Positions 19,171-29,356 of a stretch of DNA of 64,000 nt are shown here, one piece after another. Under the pieces are notes generated by a model. That model was not told where the DNA came from. It worked only from the letters and a program-made list of their open reading frames with translations, and did no database searches. The position numbers were made by a program, and so were the translations under genes. How positions within the stretch are numbered: the first letter of the stretch is position 1; every line of letters begins with the position of its first letter. The stretch spans positions 4,127-68,126 of the forward strand of contig NZ_CABFMF010000079.1 in assembly GCF_901875575.1 (NCBI RefSeq), in the 5' to 3' direction. The stretch comes from an uncultured Streptococcus sp. (GTDB taxonomy: Bacteria > Bacillota > Bacilli > Lactobacillales > Streptococcaceae).

Positions 19171-19878
19171 TTATTTCAACCCCTGCAACTTATCCCAGAC
19201 AATCTCATAGACATCTGTTAATTCACCCAATCCCCTACGGAAAACATCCTTGTCCATGTGATTGCCCTCAGCGTCCCATAAACGGCAGTTATCAGGTGAA
19301 AATTCGTCAGCCAAGATGATCTTGCCATCCTTATCAAAACCAAACTCTAACTTAAAGTCAATCAACTTCAGACCAATCTCAACAAACCAAACTTTCAAAA
19401 GTTCATTGATACGACGCGTTTCTTCCTTCAAATAAGCAATCTGTTGCTCATCTGCAATATTTAGGAATTTTACATGCTCATCATTGATAAAAGGATCGTC
19501 CAAATCATCATTTTTATAGTAAAATTCGACAATTGGATTCTCCAATGCAATACCCTCTTCCACTCCAAAGCGTTTTGAAAATGAGCCTGCCGTATAATTA
19601 CGAAGAACAACTTCCAAAGGAATAATCTTCACTTTTTTATTGAGTTGCTCTGTATCTGAAAGTCTTTCGATAAAGTGAGTTTCCACGCCAGCAGCATTCA
19701 ACTTCTCAAAAATAAAAGATGAAATCTGATTATTCAAGACTCCCTTACCTGCAATCTGCTCTTTCTTCACTCCATTGAAAGCAGTTGCCTGATCCTTATA
19801 ACTTGAAATAATAAGATTTTCATCCTCAGTTGTATAGATATCTTTAGCTTTTCCCGAATATATAAGTTGTTTTGACAT
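19171..19878 (-). CDS. purC: SAICAR synthetase
   Basis: 235 residues, full length for the bacterial form. It starts [15 protein letters not shown]. Motifs [15 protein letters not shown] and [17 protein letters not shown], with [11 protein letters not shown], mark the ATP and substrate sites. It couples CAIR with aspartate to SAICAR. It is the first gene of the purine transcript, with a promoter and two PurBoxes upstream. Confidence 0.97.
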   Translation of the reverse strand: MSKQLIYSGKAKDIYTTEDENLIISSYKDQATAFNGVKKEQIAGKGVLNNQISSFIFEKLNAAGVETHFIERLSDTEQLNKKVKIIPLEVVLRNYTAGSFSKRFGVEEGIALENPIVEFYYKNDDLDDPFINDEHVKFLNIADEQQIAYLKEETRRINELLKVWFVEIGLKLIDFKLEFGFDKDGKIILADEFSPDNCRLWDAEGNHMDKDVFRRGLGELTDVYEIVWDKLQGLK

Positions 19879-19910
19879 TTCAAAGTTCGCCTTTCATATT
19901 ATTTGAGCAC

Positions 19911-20052
19911 ATTTTACCATAAAAACGAGAAAAACACAAGAATTTTAGCGAACAAATAGATGGAGGATTTATAGATTGTAAATAAATAGGTGCGAAAGGT
20001 ATGAATTTTTTTCATAAATTCTATATAACCCCTAGTAATTTGCGAACAGTAT
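19911..20052 (-). promoter_or_regulatory. purC promoter and two PurBoxes
   Basis: On the minus strand, TTGTGT (19934-19939) and an extended -10 TGGTAAAAT (hexamer 19911-19916) are spaced by 17 bases. Two CGAAC-cored boxes lie upstream in the same orientation, within TTAGCGAACAAAT (19945-19957) and TTTGCGAACAGTAT (about 20039-20052). They match the PurR-activated arrangement known from lactococci and streptococci. The spacing between the boxes is about 90 bases. No open reading frame in this 300-base gap looks real. Confidence 0.7.
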
Positions 20053-20153
20053 TCTATTTTTAACAATTTGAAAAAATGACTTATATTTCCTTTTTTTGAA
20101 AGCAATATCTACTTGAAATATTAAAGCTATTCTTCAATAAAATACAACAAAAA

Positions 20154-20176
20154 AGCAACATGACTTGAATGTTGCT
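20154..20176 (-). terminator. Terminator after acpP
   Basis: AGCAACAT pairs with ATGTTGCT around a seven-base loop. The minus strand then runs into TTTTTTG. It isolates the fatty-acid genes from the purine operon. Confidence 0.85.
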
Positions 20177-20186
20177 CTCTACTATT

Positions 20187-20423
20187 TTATTTTTTATTTT
20201 TTACTACTTGTACCACATCAGCAACACTTTGCAGTTGATCAATTTCCTCATCGCTGATTTCGATATTAAATTCATCTTCCAGTGTCAAGATAAACTCCAT
20301 CAAGTCAACTGAGTCAGCATCCAAATCGTCTTTCAGACTCAAGGATTCTGTCACAACAAAGTCCTCTCCCTGTCGCTCTTGGATAATGGTCACAATACGG
20401 TCAAAAATTTCTTTTTCTGTCAT
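20187..20423 (-). CDS. acpP2: Acyl carrier protein (second copy type)
   Basis: 78 acidic residues. The phosphopantetheine serine is Ser38 in DADSVDLMEF. The gene lies five bases behind plsX, as in pneumococcus, where this product is called AcpP2 or AcpB. It carries acyl chains as a phosphopantetheine thioester. With PlsX next door, a role in moving acyl groups between fatty-acid synthesis or exogenous fatty-acid use and phospholipid synthesis is likely. The gene symbol is from gene order. Confidence 0.9.
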   Translation of the reverse strand: MTEKEIFDRIVTIIQERQGEDFVVTESLSLKDDLDADSVDLMEFILTLEDEFNIEISDEEIDQLQSVADVVQVVKNKK

Positions 20424-20428
20424 CTCTT

Positions 20429-21421
20429 TTATTCTCCTGAAAATTCACGCGCAGTTTGCGCAACTACGTCTGTCTCTAGCATGGTACGAATCTGGCGAAT
20501 TGTACTATACACAGCCTTGGCATCACTTGAGCCGTGGGTCTTAACAACCGGTGCTTTGACACCAAACAAGACCGCACCTCCGACATCTGAATAGTTAAGC
20601 TGTTTTTTCAAACCTCTGAGACTATCCTTGAGAAGAAGTGCACCTAGTTTTGCTCGAAGTCCACCACCAGTAATAGAGGTTTTAAGCAGGCCCATAATTC
20701 CCATGGCTGTTCCCTCAATGGCTTTAAGAACAGCGTTTCCCGTGAAACCATCTGCGACGACAACATCTGCAACTCCCTCCATCAAATCACGCGCTTCCAC
20801 GTTTCCGATAAAGTTCAAGCTCTCGTCAGCAGCTAACAATTCATAGGTTTCCTTGCGGAGTAGGTCACCCTTACTACTTTCTGTTCCATTATTAAGTAAG
20901 CCAACACGAGGCTTTGTAATCCCACGAACATTTTTAGCATAGAAGGATCCGAGAACAGCGTACTGATAGAGGTGCTGGGCTGTATTTTCAGCATTGGCGC
21001 CTAAATCTAGCATATCAAAGCCTTTTCCATCTGTAGTTGGTAGGGTTGACATGAGTCCAGGACGGTCGATATTCTTGATCCGACCTACGATGAAAAATCC
21101 TGCCGCTAAAAGAGCACCTGTATTCCCAGCAGAGAGAACGGCATCCGCATCCCCATCCTTGACAGCCTTGGCCGCCAAGATCATACTGGCATTTTTCTTC
21201 TTCCGAATAGCTCTCGTAGGTTCATCATCAGAATCAATTTTCTCCTCCGTATGGATGATGCTGACGCGCTCTGTAGCTGTTAGATATTGCTTGATTTTAG
21301 CTTCATCTCCGTAGAGTTGAACTTCAATATCTGAAAAGTCAGCTAGGGCTTGATTGACACCCTCAACGATGGCTTGGGGTGCGTAATCGCCTCCCATGGC
21401 ATCTATTGCGATTTTTTTCAT
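20429..21421 (-). CDS. plsX: Phosphate acyltransferase
   Basis: 330 residues, family length. It opens [15 protein letters not shown] and carries [13 protein letters not shown] and [10 protein letters not shown], which are PlsX motifs. It forms acyl-phosphate from acyl-ACP for PlsY at the membrane. Its start overlaps the recO stop by four bases, and acpP2 follows closely. Confidence 0.96.
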   Translation of the reverse strand: MKKIAIDAMGGDYAPQAIVEGVNQALADFSDIEVQLYGDEAKIKQYLTATERVSIIHTEEKIDSDDEPTRAIRKKKNASMILAAKAVKDGDADAVLSAGNTGALLAAGFFIVGRIKNIDRPGLMSTLPTTDGKGFDMLDLGANAENTAQHLYQYAVLGSFYAKNVRGITKPRVGLLNNGTESSKGDLLRKETYELLAADESLNFIGNVEARDLMEGVADVVVADGFTGNAVLKAIEGTAMGIMGLLKTSITGGGLRAKLGALLLKDSLRGLKKQLNYSDVGGAVLFGVKAPVVKTHGSSDAKAVYSTIRQIRTMLETDVVAQTAREFSGE

Positions 21422-22188
21422 TTGTCTTCCTCTTTTAGTAATTGTCCCCAGTCTGCTAGGGAATCAATGAATTTCTTTGATTTTAGGTGAATCCCGACAT
21501 ACTCTTCATAAATCTGATCCATAAACTTGCGTAAGTCTTGCTTGATTTCAGGATTGAGCGAAATGGTCTCCAAAGTCTCGAAATCAATAGCTTGAAATTG
21601 ATTGAGCAGATAAGGAATGTTGGGATTTAGATGACAACGTTTCTCATCTTCATGGTAATGATCTGGGCAGAGACAAGCTCCGTATTTAAATGAAAAGTCA
21701 AAGGCTTGTCCAACTCGATGGCAAAAGACACACTCATTAAAATTGAGGCTGATTCCAAATCGAGTCAAGATTTGAATTTCAAAAATATTGGTCAAGACCT
21801 GATAATCCAAGCCCGCTTCCATTAACTCCAAAGTCTTTTGCAAAAAAGCAAACAAGGGAGCATCCTGCTGATTGTCCTGCAAACTAGCATCGGCAAGAGC
21901 TGCCACGTAGGTCGCATAGGCCATGACAAAGAGGTCACTATTAATCTTTGGAAAAGTCACAACCTCATGATAGTCCTCAATGTAACTGAGCCCATCATCA
22001 TTGATTCGCAGGAGAAAACGAGCTAGTGCCAAAGGCTGAATAACAGGGGCTAGTTTAGATTGGCCTGCATGTTTGACGAAAAACATCCTCTTGCCAGCCT
22101 GCTCTGTAAAGATTTTGACAAGTTTGTCATCCTCTCGAAAATTGCGATTGTAGAGCACCAAACCTTGACTCGTGATAGACTGAATCAT
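21418..22188 (-). CDS. recO: DNA repair protein RecO
   Basis: 256 residues. The N-terminal OB-fold region ([20 protein letters not shown]) is followed by a helical part. A zinc site is formed by [10 protein letters not shown] and GACLCPDH. It loads RecA with RecR in recombinational repair. It overlaps its neighbours by four bases on both sides. Confidence 0.95.
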   Translation of the reverse strand: MIQSITSQGLVLYNRNFREDDKLVKIFTEQAGKRMFFVKHAGQSKLAPVIQPLALARFLLRINDDGLSYIEDYHEVVTFPKINSDLFVMAYATYVAALADASLQDNQQDAPLFAFLQKTLELMEAGLDYQVLTNIFEIQILTRFGISLNFNECVFCHRVGQAFDFSFKYGACLCPDHYHEDEKRCHLNPNIPYLLNQFQAIDFETLETISLNPEIKQDLRKFMDQIYEEYVGIHLKSKKFIDSLADWGQLLKEEDK

Positions 22189-23354
22189 GCTTCTCCCATA
22201 TACTCCTCAAGTCGTTTAATGGCTTCTTTGATAGTCTCCATGCTAGCTGCATAAGACAGACGCACATAGCCTTCCCCGTAACGTCCAAAAGCAGCACCCG
22301 GAATAAAGGCAACAGCCTTCTTCTGAGCAAAATCCTTCAGAAAAGCAAAGGAATCTTGATTGTAACCAGCTGGAATCTTAGCAAAGATATAGAAAGCGCC
22401 GTCTGGTTTAATAATCTCAAAACCAAGAGCAGTCATCTTTTCAATAATATAATCCCGACGCTGGAGATATTCCTTCTTCATCGGCTCCGCATCGTTTTTA
22501 CCAGCCGTCAAGGCTTCCACCGCAGCATGTTGGGCCATGGTGTTGGCAGCAGTCACCAAGTACTGATGACTCTTGATCAACTGGGCTGTAAAGGTCGCAG
22601 GAGCGAAAATCAGCCCCAAACGCCAACCTGTCATGGCATGCGATTTAGATAAACCATTGATAATAATAGCCTGATCTCTCAGCATCGTTCCTAGAGACAC
22701 ATGGGCTTGGCTTGTATAGGTCAATTCTGAGTAAACCTCATCACAGACCACAAAAATCTCATACTTGCGTAAAACAGCTGCCAAGGCTTCCAACTGCTCC
22801 CGACTATAGGTAATTCCTGTCGGATTGGCTGGATAGTTGAGGATGACGGCCTTAAGTTTATCCCCCTGCTCAAGAATGGCTGCCTCTAACATTTCTGGTG
22901 TTAAAACAAATCCATTTTCAGTGGTATCAATCTCTACAATCTCAGCCCCAACTAGATTAACAATTGGCTCATAGCCTGGATAGGCGGGAGCTGGCAAAAG
23001 CACCTTGTCCCCTTCTTCCAAAATAGCTGTCAAAGTAGCAGATAAAGCCTCTGTCGCCCCAATGGTGACTAAAATTTCATTTTCAGGATTATAGTCTAGT
23101 TGGTACTTTTCTCTGACAAAATCGCTAGCTGCTTGTCTTAAAGCTATTAAACCACTCATACCAGTATAGTAGGATTGGTTCTGGTCAATAGCTTTCTTAG
23201 CTGCTTCTTTTATATGATTCGGCGTTGTAAAATCAGGTTCTCCCAAAGTCAAACGCAAGACCCCAGGAATCTCAGAAATAGCCTGGTCAAACTGACGAAT
23301 CAAGGAAACTTGAATCTTATCTAACTGTTTATTAAAGCGCTTAGTTAAGTCCAT
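22185..23354 (-). CDS. araT: Aromatic/class I aminotransferase
   Basis: 389 residues of the PLP fold-type I family. The PLP lysine lies in [28 protein letters not shown] contains the Asn-Pro substrate motif, and [10 protein letters not shown] holds the cofactor aspartate. Streptococcal homologues in this position are called AraT and transaminate aromatic amino acids, but substrate range cannot be read from the sequence. It is the first gene of the araT-recO-plsX-acpP2 run. Confidence 0.88.
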   Translation of the reverse strand: MDLTKRFNKQLDKIQVSLIRQFDQAISEIPGVLRLTLGEPDFTTPNHIKEAAKKAIDQNQSYYTGMSGLIALRQAASDFVREKYQLDYNPENEILVTIGATEALSATLTAILEEGDKVLLPAPAYPGYEPIVNLVGAEIVEIDTTENGFVLTPEMLEAAILEQGDKLKAVILNYPANPTGITYSREQLEALAAVLRKYEIFVVCDEVYSELTYTSQAHVSLGTMLRDQAIIINGLSKSHAMTGWRLGLIFAPATFTAQLIKSHQYLVTAANTMAQHAAVEALTAGKNDAEPMKKEYLQRRDYIIEKMTALGFEIIKPDGAFYIFAKIPAGYNQDSFAFLKDFAQKKAVAFIPGAAFGRYGEGYVRLSYAASMETIKEAIKRLEEYMGEA

Positions 23355-23446
23355 AGATACCTCCTACTTGCAAAATATATCTCTATTATACTATAAAAGC
23401 ATCTTATCCGCAAAATTACATGAAAGAATAACTTCCTACTTCCCAT

Positions 23447-23475
23447 TTTACATTTCATTCTTACAGGTCTATAAT
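23447..23475 (+). promoter_or_regulatory. Promoter of the YeiH-like gene
   Basis: TTTACA (23447-23452) and TATAAT (23470-23475) are spaced by 17 bases. A TTGGAGG ribosome site lies before ATG 23503. Confidence 0.75.
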
Positions 23476-23502
23476 AGTAACAGATTATTCTTGGAGGTTT
23501 TT

Positions 23503-24513
23503 ATGTCATTTTTATCAAAAAATGGAGCAGGCATCTTGGCCTGCCTTCTCATTTCAATCGTATCTTGGTACTTAGGAGGATTCTTCCCTGTGATTGGCGC
23601 ATCCGTCTTTGCGATTTTCATAGGCATGCTTCTCCATCCCTTTCTCTCGCCCTATAAACAACTGGATGCTGGATTGACCTTTAGTTCTAAAAAATTGCTC
23701 CAGTATGCCGTTATCTTGCTCGGCTTTGGACTTAATATCTCGCAAGTCTTCGCAGTTGGGCAATCTTCGCTCCCTGTTATTCTTTCCACCATCTCAATAG
23801 CCTTGATTGTAGCCTATCTTTTCCAACGTTTCTTTGCACTAGATACAAAACTGGCTACCTTGATTGGGGTAGGTTCTTCCATCTGTGGGGGTTCTGCCAT
23901 TGCTGCGACAGCACCCGTTATCCATGCCAAGGAAAAGGAAGTAGCCCAAGCTATCTCCGTTATCTTTTTCTTCAATGTCTTGGCTGCGCTCATCTTCCCA
24001 ACCCTCGGCACCTGGCTTCACTTATCTAATGAAGGATTCGCCCTCTTTGCAGGAACAGCCGTCAATGACACTTCCTCCGTAACAGCTACAGCTAGCGCCT
24101 GGGACAGCCTTTACCAAAGCAATACCCTCGAGTCTGCAACCATTGTCAAACTCACACGAACCTTGGCCATTATCCCTATCACGCTCTTTCTCTCCTACTG
24201 GCAAAGTCGCGAGCAAAAAAATAAGCAAGGTCTGCAACTGAAAAAAGTCTTCCCACTTTTTATCCTTTACTTTATCCTCGCATCTCTCCTAACCACCCTA
24301 CTGACCTCTCTTGGTGTGTCCAGTAATTTCTTTACCCCTCTCAAACAATTTTCCAAATTTCTTATTGTCATGGCTATGAGCGCTATCGGTCTCAAAACCA
24401 ATCTCATTGGATTGGTCAAATCCAGCGGCAAATCCATTCTCCTTGGAGCACTTTGCTGGATCGCCATCATCCTCACCAGTCTTGGTATGCAGACCCTTAT
24501 CGGTATTTTCTAA
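23503..24513 (+). CDS. YeiH/UPF0324 family membrane protein
   Basis: 336 residues from ATG 23503. This start is preferred over one 45 codons upstream because it follows GGAGG and a promoter; the upstream part overlaps that promoter. About ten hydrophobic helices are visible. Family motifs include [30 protein letters not shown] and [11 protein letters not shown]. Members are annotated as putative sulfate exporters, but this is weakly supported. The gene stands alone on the plus strand and ends at a terminator next to a composite repeat. Confidence 0.88.
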   Translation: MSFLSKNGAGILACLLISIVSWYLGGFFPVIGASVFAIFIGMLLHPFLSPYKQLDAGLTFSSKKLLQYAVILLGFGLNISQVFAVGQSSLPVILSTISIALIVAYLFQRFFALDTKLATLIGVGSSICGGSAIAATAPVIHAKEKEVAQAISVIFFFNVLAALIFPTLGTWLHLSNEGFALFAGTAVNDTSSVTATASAWDSLYQSNTLESATIVKLTRTLAIIPITLFLSYWQSREQKNKQGLQLKKVFPLFILYFILASLLTTLLTSLGVSSNFFTPLKQFSKFLIVMAMSAIGLKTNLIGLVKSSGKSILLGALCWIAIILTSLGMQTLIGIF

Positions 24514-24515
24514 TA

Positions 24516-24753
24516 CCCTTCTAAAATTTCTTCAAACCACGTCAACGTCGCCTTGCCGTAGGTATGGTTACTGACTTCGTCAGTTCTATCCACAACCTCA
24601 AAACTGTGTTTTGAGCTGACTTCGTCAGTTCTATCCACAACCTCAAAACTGTGTTTTGAGCTGACTTCGTCAGTTCTATCTACAACCTCAAAACAGTGTT
24701 TTGAGCAACCTGCGGCTAGTTTCCTAGTTTGCTCCTTGATTTTCATTGAGTAT
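24516..24753. repeat. Intergenic repeat with three 45-bp tandem units
   Basis: The ends resemble those of the 105-bp element at 47367-47471: here CTTCTAAAATTTCTTCAAA...GATTTTCATTGAGTAT, there the same ends in the other orientation. Shared internal blocks are ACGTC-A/G-ACGTCGCCTTGCCGTA and CTGCGGCTAG-TTCCTAGTTTGCTC. In the middle are three units starting CTGACTTCGTCAGTTCTATC at 24571, 24616 and 24661, each 45 bases; only the third shows changes. Each unit also holds small palindromes (CTGACttcGTCAG, CAAAACTGTGTTTTG). I know this as a common pneumococcal/mitis intergenic repeat but give it no name. Confidence 0.85.
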
Positions 24754-24757
24754 AACA

Positions 24758-24785
24758 CAAAAGGTAGCCCATCAGCTACCTTTTT
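24758..24785. terminator. Bidirectional terminator
   Basis: AAAGGTAGC pairs with GCTACCTTT around CCATCA, with T runs on the plus side. It can serve both the yeiH-like gene and the convergent CoA-binding gene. Confidence 0.85.
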
Positions 24786-24786
24786 C

Positions 24787-25224
24787 TTATGCTTCCTCAA
24801 TCAAGCGTGTATGTTCTCTCTTGATACAGCGATTCATGACAATATCATCACATCCCCCAGCACGCAAGATCTCTTCTGCTTCTGAACTTTCAAGCCCGAG
24901 TTGCGCCCAGAAAATCTTGGCATCTGCTTTTAGAAAATCACGCGCCACATCTGGCAGAAACTCACTGCGGCGGTAAACATTGACAATATCTACAGGAAAA
25001 GGAAGCTCTGCTAAGCTTGCATAGGCCTTTTCTCCCAAGATTTCACTACCTGCAGCCTTGGGATTGACTGGGATGATTTTATAACCCCGAGCCTGCATTT
25101 CCTTAGTCACTCGATTGCTGGTCGTTTCCTCACGATCAGACAAACCCACCACAGCAAGGGTTTTACTCGTTGCTAAATACTGACGAATCACGCCATCACT
25201 TGGATTGATAAATTCTTGACTCAT
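24787..25224 (-). CDS. CoA-binding (YccU-like) protein
   Basis: 145 residues of the CoA_binding_2 family, a Rossmann fold. The N-terminal part has KTLAVVGLSDREETTSNRV, then YKIIPVNPKAAGSEILGEKA, and a conserved late segment with GCDDIVMNRCIKREH. The family binds CoA, but no specific reaction is established. It lies downstream of polA on the same strand, behind a terminator. Confidence 0.85.
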   Translation of the reverse strand: MSQEFINPSDGVIRQYLATSKTLAVVGLSDREETTSNRVTKEMQARGYKIIPVNPKAAGSEILGEKAYASLAELPFPVDIVNVYRRSEFLPDVARDFLKADAKIFWAQLGLESSEAEEILRAGGCDDIVMNRCIKREHTRLIEEA

Positions 25225-25282
25225 AGAAATCCTCCTTTTTCATCAGTATAGCACATTTTGAAAAGGCTTGCAGATTTTTGCT

Positions 25283-25308
25283 ATAAAAGGAGGGCTTTGT
25301 CCCTCCTC
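25283..25308 (-). terminator. Terminator after polA
   Basis: On the minus strand GGAGGG pairs with CCCTCC around ACAAAG and is followed by TTTTA. Confidence 0.8.
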
Positions 25309-25324
25309 TTCATCATAACAAAAT

Positions 25325-27958
25325 TTATTTAGCCTCGTACCAGGTCGCCCCGTCATTTTCATCTGCAATCAGAGGAACACTAAGCTCGATCGCTTCTTCC
25401 ATGGTTTGTTTGACCAATTTTTTCATCTCTGCCAATTCAGATTTAGGAACCTCAAGGACGATTTCATCGTGCACTTGCAACAGCATCTTGGTCTGATAAC
25501 AGCCTGCAACCAAGGCTTTATCCAGCTGAATCATAGCAATCTTGAGAATATCTGCCGCCGAACCCTGGATAGGAGAGTTGATGGCAGTCCGCTCCGCAAA
25601 ACCACGAATATTAAAGTTTCGCGAATTGATATCTGGCAACTCACGACGACGCTTGAAGAGGGTCTCTACATAGCCCTTATCACGCGCCTCACGCACCACT
25701 TCATCCATGTAGTTTTTAATACCTGGGAAGCGTTCAAAGTAGGTATCAATGTAGGCTTTGGCTTCCTTACGGCTAATGCCCAGATTATTAGACAAACCAA
25801 AATCTGAAATCCCATAAACCACTCCAAAGTTAACGGCCTTGGCATTGCGACGATCGTTTGCAGTCACATCCTCCGGGCGTTCAATTCCAAATACCCGCAT
25901 AGCTGTCGAAGTATGGATATCCGCTCCCTCTTTAAATGCTTGAATCAGGTGCTCATCCTTGGAAATATGCGCCAAAACACGCAATTCAATCTGAGAATAG
26001 TCCGAGCTGAGAAGGACACTATCCTCCCATTCTGGAACAAAAGCCTTCCTAATCAAGCGCCCTTGCTCCAAACGCACAGGGATATTTTGCAAGTTGGGAT
26101 CCACACTAGACAGACGACCTGTTTGTGTCAAATCCTGCACATAACGAGTATGAATCTTGCCATCTGCTAAAATCCAGTCCTGCAAGCCAATCACATAAGT
26201 AGATTGAATCTTGGCAATCTGACGGTAATCTAAGATTTTCTTAACAATCGGGGCAATAGGTGCCAGGCGTTCCAAGACATCCACCGCAGTCGAGTATCCA
26301 GTTTTGGTTTTCTTAGTGTATTCTAAAGGTAACCCCAATTTTTCAAAGAGAAGTACACCCAATTGCTTAGGCGAGTTGATATTAAATTCCTCACCAGCCA
26401 GTTCATAAATCTCCTGAGTGAGTTTTTCAATAACAAGCTCATTTTCAACCTGCATCTCAAGCAAGGTCTCTTTTTTAACCTTAATCCCAGCAATTTCCAT
26501 CTTAGCAAGGACAAAGGCTAGAGGTTGCTCCATATCATAAAGAAGCTCTGATTGCCCATTTTCGCTGAGTTTTTCAAGCAAAACAGGCTCTGTTTCGACC
26601 AAAACAGCAAGCTTACGAGCCAAATGTTCCAAGAATGTCTCACGTGCAGGAATGGCTCTCTTGACACCCTTACCATAGAAAGTTTCATCATCGACCAAAT
26701 AAGTCTGACCATAAAGACTAGCAATAGTCGCAATTTCATTGTCCTCCACAGTCGAAAGGAGGTATTTAGCCAAACGGCTATCAAAGGCAGGAGCCTGCAA
26801 ATCCACACCCAAACGATGCAAGAGAACTTTAGCCTTTTTAAAATCATAAACTCTCAAAGGTGTTTTTTCTAGAAAATCCTTGAAAATCGAATCTTTCAAA
26901 AGCTCAAGCTTGTCTGTTGCATAGAGCTTATCGCCACAAGACCAAGCAAAACCAACCAAATCATCCGTGTGGTAATTCTCACCAAAAAGCTCAAAGTGGA
27001 AGATAGACTCTTCACTCAGCATATCTTGACTAATTTGGTCAACAATAGTAAAGTCCAAGCTCTCAGCCACATCAGCTGACGACACATTTAAAGCCTGCTT
27101 GAGTTGTTTAAAACCCATCTCATCGTAGAATTTACCAAGATTCTCTACATCTGGACCACTATAGACCAAATCCTCCAAACCAATCTCAATCGGTGCCTTG
27201 GTATCAATGGTCGCCAGTGTTTTAGACAAAAAGGCCTGCTCCTTGTCATTGATAAGGTTTTCCTTCATCTTAGAAGCCTTCATCCCATCAATGTTTTCAT
27301 AAATTCCCTCAAGCGAACCATAATCCAACAAAAGCTTGATGCCAGTCTTTTCACCAATCTTGGTTACACCAGGGATATTATCCGACTTGTCCCCCATAAG
27401 TGCCTTAAGATCGATAAACTGAGTCGGTGTGATCCCCATCTTTTCCATGAGATAATCTGGCGTAAAGGCCTCAAACTCAGCCACACCTTTCTTGGAAATC
27501 TCAACCACCGTATGCTCATCCGTCAGCTGAATCAAGTCCTTATCCCCACTGACAATGGTAATATCAAAACCATCCTGCTCAGCTAGCTTATCCAGCGTCC
27601 CAATGATATCATCCGCTTCATACTGAACTAACTCATAATGACGAATCCCCATATGATCCAGCAATTCACGAATGAAAGGAAATTGCTCACGAAACTCATC
27701 AGGAGTCTTAGCCCGACCACCCTTATAGTCCGCATACATCTCTGTACGGAAGGTCGTCTTTCCCGCATCAAATGCCACCAAAATATGACTTGGCTCAACC
27801 CGCTCCAACAAATGGCTCAACATCAACTGAAATCCATAGATAGCATTGGTATGCAAACCAGCCGCATTCTTAAAACGGTCCAACTGCTGATAGAGAGCAA
27901 AAAACGCCCGAAAAGCAACAGAAGAGCCATCAATCAATAATAATTTTTTCTTATCCAT
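25325..27958 (-). CDS. polA: DNA polymerase I
   Basis: 877 residues from ATG 27958 behind GGGAG; a longer frame of 12 codons lacks support. The 5' nuclease domain (about 1-290) carries LLIDGSSVAFRAFFA, TFRTEMYADYKGGR and GDKSDNIPG. The middle exonuclease-like domain looks degenerate, as in other Gram-positive PolA. The polymerase domain has motif A (SSDYSQIELRVLAH), motif B (RRNAKAVNFGVVYGIS) and motif C (QVHDEIVLEVP). It acts in Okazaki fragment maturation and repair. Confidence 0.97.
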   Translation of the reverse strand: MDKKKLLLIDGSSVAFRAFFALYQQLDRFKNAAGLHTNAIYGFQLMLSHLLERVEPSHILVAFDAGKTTFRTEMYADYKGGRAKTPDEFREQFPFIRELLDHMGIRHYELVQYEADDIIGTLDKLAEQDGFDITIVSGDKDLIQLTDEHTVVEISKKGVAEFEAFTPDYLMEKMGITPTQFIDLKALMGDKSDNIPGVTKIGEKTGIKLLLDYGSLEGIYENIDGMKASKMKENLINDKEQAFLSKTLATIDTKAPIEIGLEDLVYSGPDVENLGKFYDEMGFKQLKQALNVSSADVAESLDFTIVDQISQDMLSEESIFHFELFGENYHTDDLVGFAWSCGDKLYATDKLELLKDSIFKDFLEKTPLRVYDFKKAKVLLHRLGVDLQAPAFDSRLAKYLLSTVEDNEIATIASLYGQTYLVDDETFYGKGVKRAIPARETFLEHLARKLAVLVETEPVLLEKLSENGQSELLYDMEQPLAFVLAKMEIAGIKVKKETLLEMQVENELVIEKLTQEIYELAGEEFNINSPKQLGVLLFEKLGLPLEYTKKTKTGYSTAVDVLERLAPIAPIVKKILDYRQIAKIQSTYVIGLQDWILADGKIHTRYVQDLTQTGRLSSVDPNLQNIPVRLEQGRLIRKAFVPEWEDSVLLSSDYSQIELRVLAHISKDEHLIQAFKEGADIHTSTAMRVFGIERPEDVTANDRRNAKAVNFGVVYGISDFGLSNNLGISRKEAKAYIDTYFERFPGIKNYMDEVVREARDKGYVETLFKRRRELPDINSRNFNIRGFAERTAINSPIQGSAADILKIAMIQLDKALVAGCYQTKMLLQVHDEIVLEVPKSELAEMKKLVKQTMEEAIELSVPLIADENDGATWYEAK

Positions 27959-28071
27959 ACTCCCATTATAAAGGAAAGCGAGCAAAAATACCATTGAGAA
28001 TAACTAGACCTACTATTTTTCTATCTTTCCAAATAAATAGCTAGATTCCCAATTAATGAAGTAGAAGCTAA

Positions 28072-28116
28072 CAAAAAATACTCTATCAAGCAATCGTTAA
28101 GCCGCTTAATAGAGCA
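28072..28116 (-). terminator. Terminator after the thiolase gene
   Basis: On the minus strand CTCTATTAAGC pairs with GCTTGATAGAG (one mismatch) and runs into TATTTTTTG. The rest of the 219-base gap to polA shows nothing else. Confidence 0.75.
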
Positions 28117-28177
28117 TTCTAACTATAACCCATTTCTTTTTGCTTCTCGTAACAACAAAGCAAGTAGCTAGGCTCTC

Positions 28178-29356
28178 TTAGCGCTCGACGATAAGAGCAG
28201 TTCCCATTCCTCCACCGATACAAAGCGTTGCAAGCCCACGTTTTGCATCACGTTTTTGCATTTCATGAAGAAGGGTAACCAATATACGGCAGCCTGAAGC
28301 TCCGATTGGGTGACCTAGTGAAATAGCTCCACCATTAACATTCACTTTTTCTAAGTTCAGATTTAGTTCTTTAGCAACTGCACAGGCCTGAGCAGCAAAT
28401 GCTTCATTTGATTCTACTAAATCAAGATCTGCAACCGTAAGCCCAGCTTTTTCAAGTGCTTTACGAGATGCATAAATGGGACCACATCCCATCACTTTTG
28501 GATCTAAACCTGCACTTGCATAAGATTTGATAGTTGCTAAGACAGGGACACCCAATTCTTTGGCCTTTTCAGCACTCATCACTACAACTGCTGCTGCACC
28601 ATCATTGATACCTGAAGAATTACCAGCAGTGACACTCCCATCTTTTTGAAAGGCTGGACGAAGTTTCGAAAGACCTTCAAGTGAAACATCTTTTCTGGGA
28701 AATTCATCCGTATCAAATACAAGAGACTCACCTCGTCTTTGTGGAATCTCAACTGGAATAATCTCTTCTTTAAACCGACCAGTCTCAATTGCCTCAAGAG
28801 CACGGTTTTGAGATCTGAGGGCAAAGTTGTCTTGATCTTCACGAGTAATTCCATATTGTTCAGCAACATTTTCAGCTGTAATCCCCATGTGATAATCTTC
28901 AAATCCATCTGTCAAGCCATCCCGAAGCATAGTATCCACTACTGTAGCATTTCCCATTCGAGAACCCCAACGTTGATTTGGAAGAATATAGGGAGCTTGG
29001 CTCATATTCTCAGCGCCACCAGCAACAACTACTTCTGCATCTCCACATAAAACTGCTTGGACTGCCAATTGAACAGCTTTCAAACCAGACCCGCACACTT
29101 TATTGATTGTGAATGCTGGAACAGTAACAGGTACACCTGCATGAATACTCATTTGACGGGCTACATTTTGTCCTAGACCTGCCCCCAAAACATTCCCCAT
29201 GATTACTTCATCAACTTGCTCCGGTTCCAAGCCAGCTCTTTCAATCGCATTCTTGATTACCAAGCTTCCTAAATCAACAGCAGAAATATCTTTTAAACTT
29301 CCTCCAAAAGACCCTATAGGGGTACGAACTGCCGCAACAATAACTACTTCTGTCAT
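28178..29356 (-). CDS. Acetyl-CoA acetyltransferase (thiolase)
   Basis: 392 residues, thiolase II length. The acyl-accepting cysteine is Cys88 in [10 protein letters not shown]. The second active-site histidine lies in GHPIGASG (His349), and the second cysteine is Cys379 in [10 protein letters not shown]. It condenses two acetyl-CoA to acetoacetyl-CoA, or the reverse. In streptococci this feeds the mevalonate pathway for isoprenoids. It stands alone with its own terminator, so co-transcription with mevalonate genes is not visible. AtoB or MvaE-type naming would be a guess. Confidence 0.92.
   Translation of the reverse strand: MTEVVIVAAVRTPIGSFGGSLKDISAVDLGSLVIKNAIERAGLEPEQVDEVIMGNVLGAGLGQNVARQMSIHAGVPVTVPAFTINKVCGSGLKAVQLAVQAVLCGDAEVVVAGGAENMSQAPYILPNQRWGSRMGNATVVDTMLRDGLTDGFEDYHMGITAENVAEQYGITREDQDNFALRSQNRALEAIETGRFKEEIIPVEIPQRRGESLVFDTDEFPRKDVSLEGLSKLRPAFQKDGSVTAGNSSGINDGAAAVVVMSAEKAKELGVPVLATIKSYASAGLDPKVMGCGPIYASRKALEKAGLTVADLDLVESNEAFAAQACAVAKELNLNLEKVNVNGGAISLGHPIGASGCRILVTLLHEMQKRDAKRGLATLCIGGGMGTALIVER

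Noticed and set aside
19914..20105. 63-codon minus-strand frame between purC and acpP2
   Set aside because: It covers the purC promoter and both PurBoxes and has no ribosome site.
24571..24705. 45-bp units as a CRISPR array
   Set aside because: The units abut without spacers and no cas genes are nearby.
24510..24800. 96-codon minus-strand frame with three 15-residue repeats
   Set aside because: The repeats are the 45-bp DNA units read in frame; there is no ribosome site, and the frame runs through a terminator and a known type of intergenic repeat.
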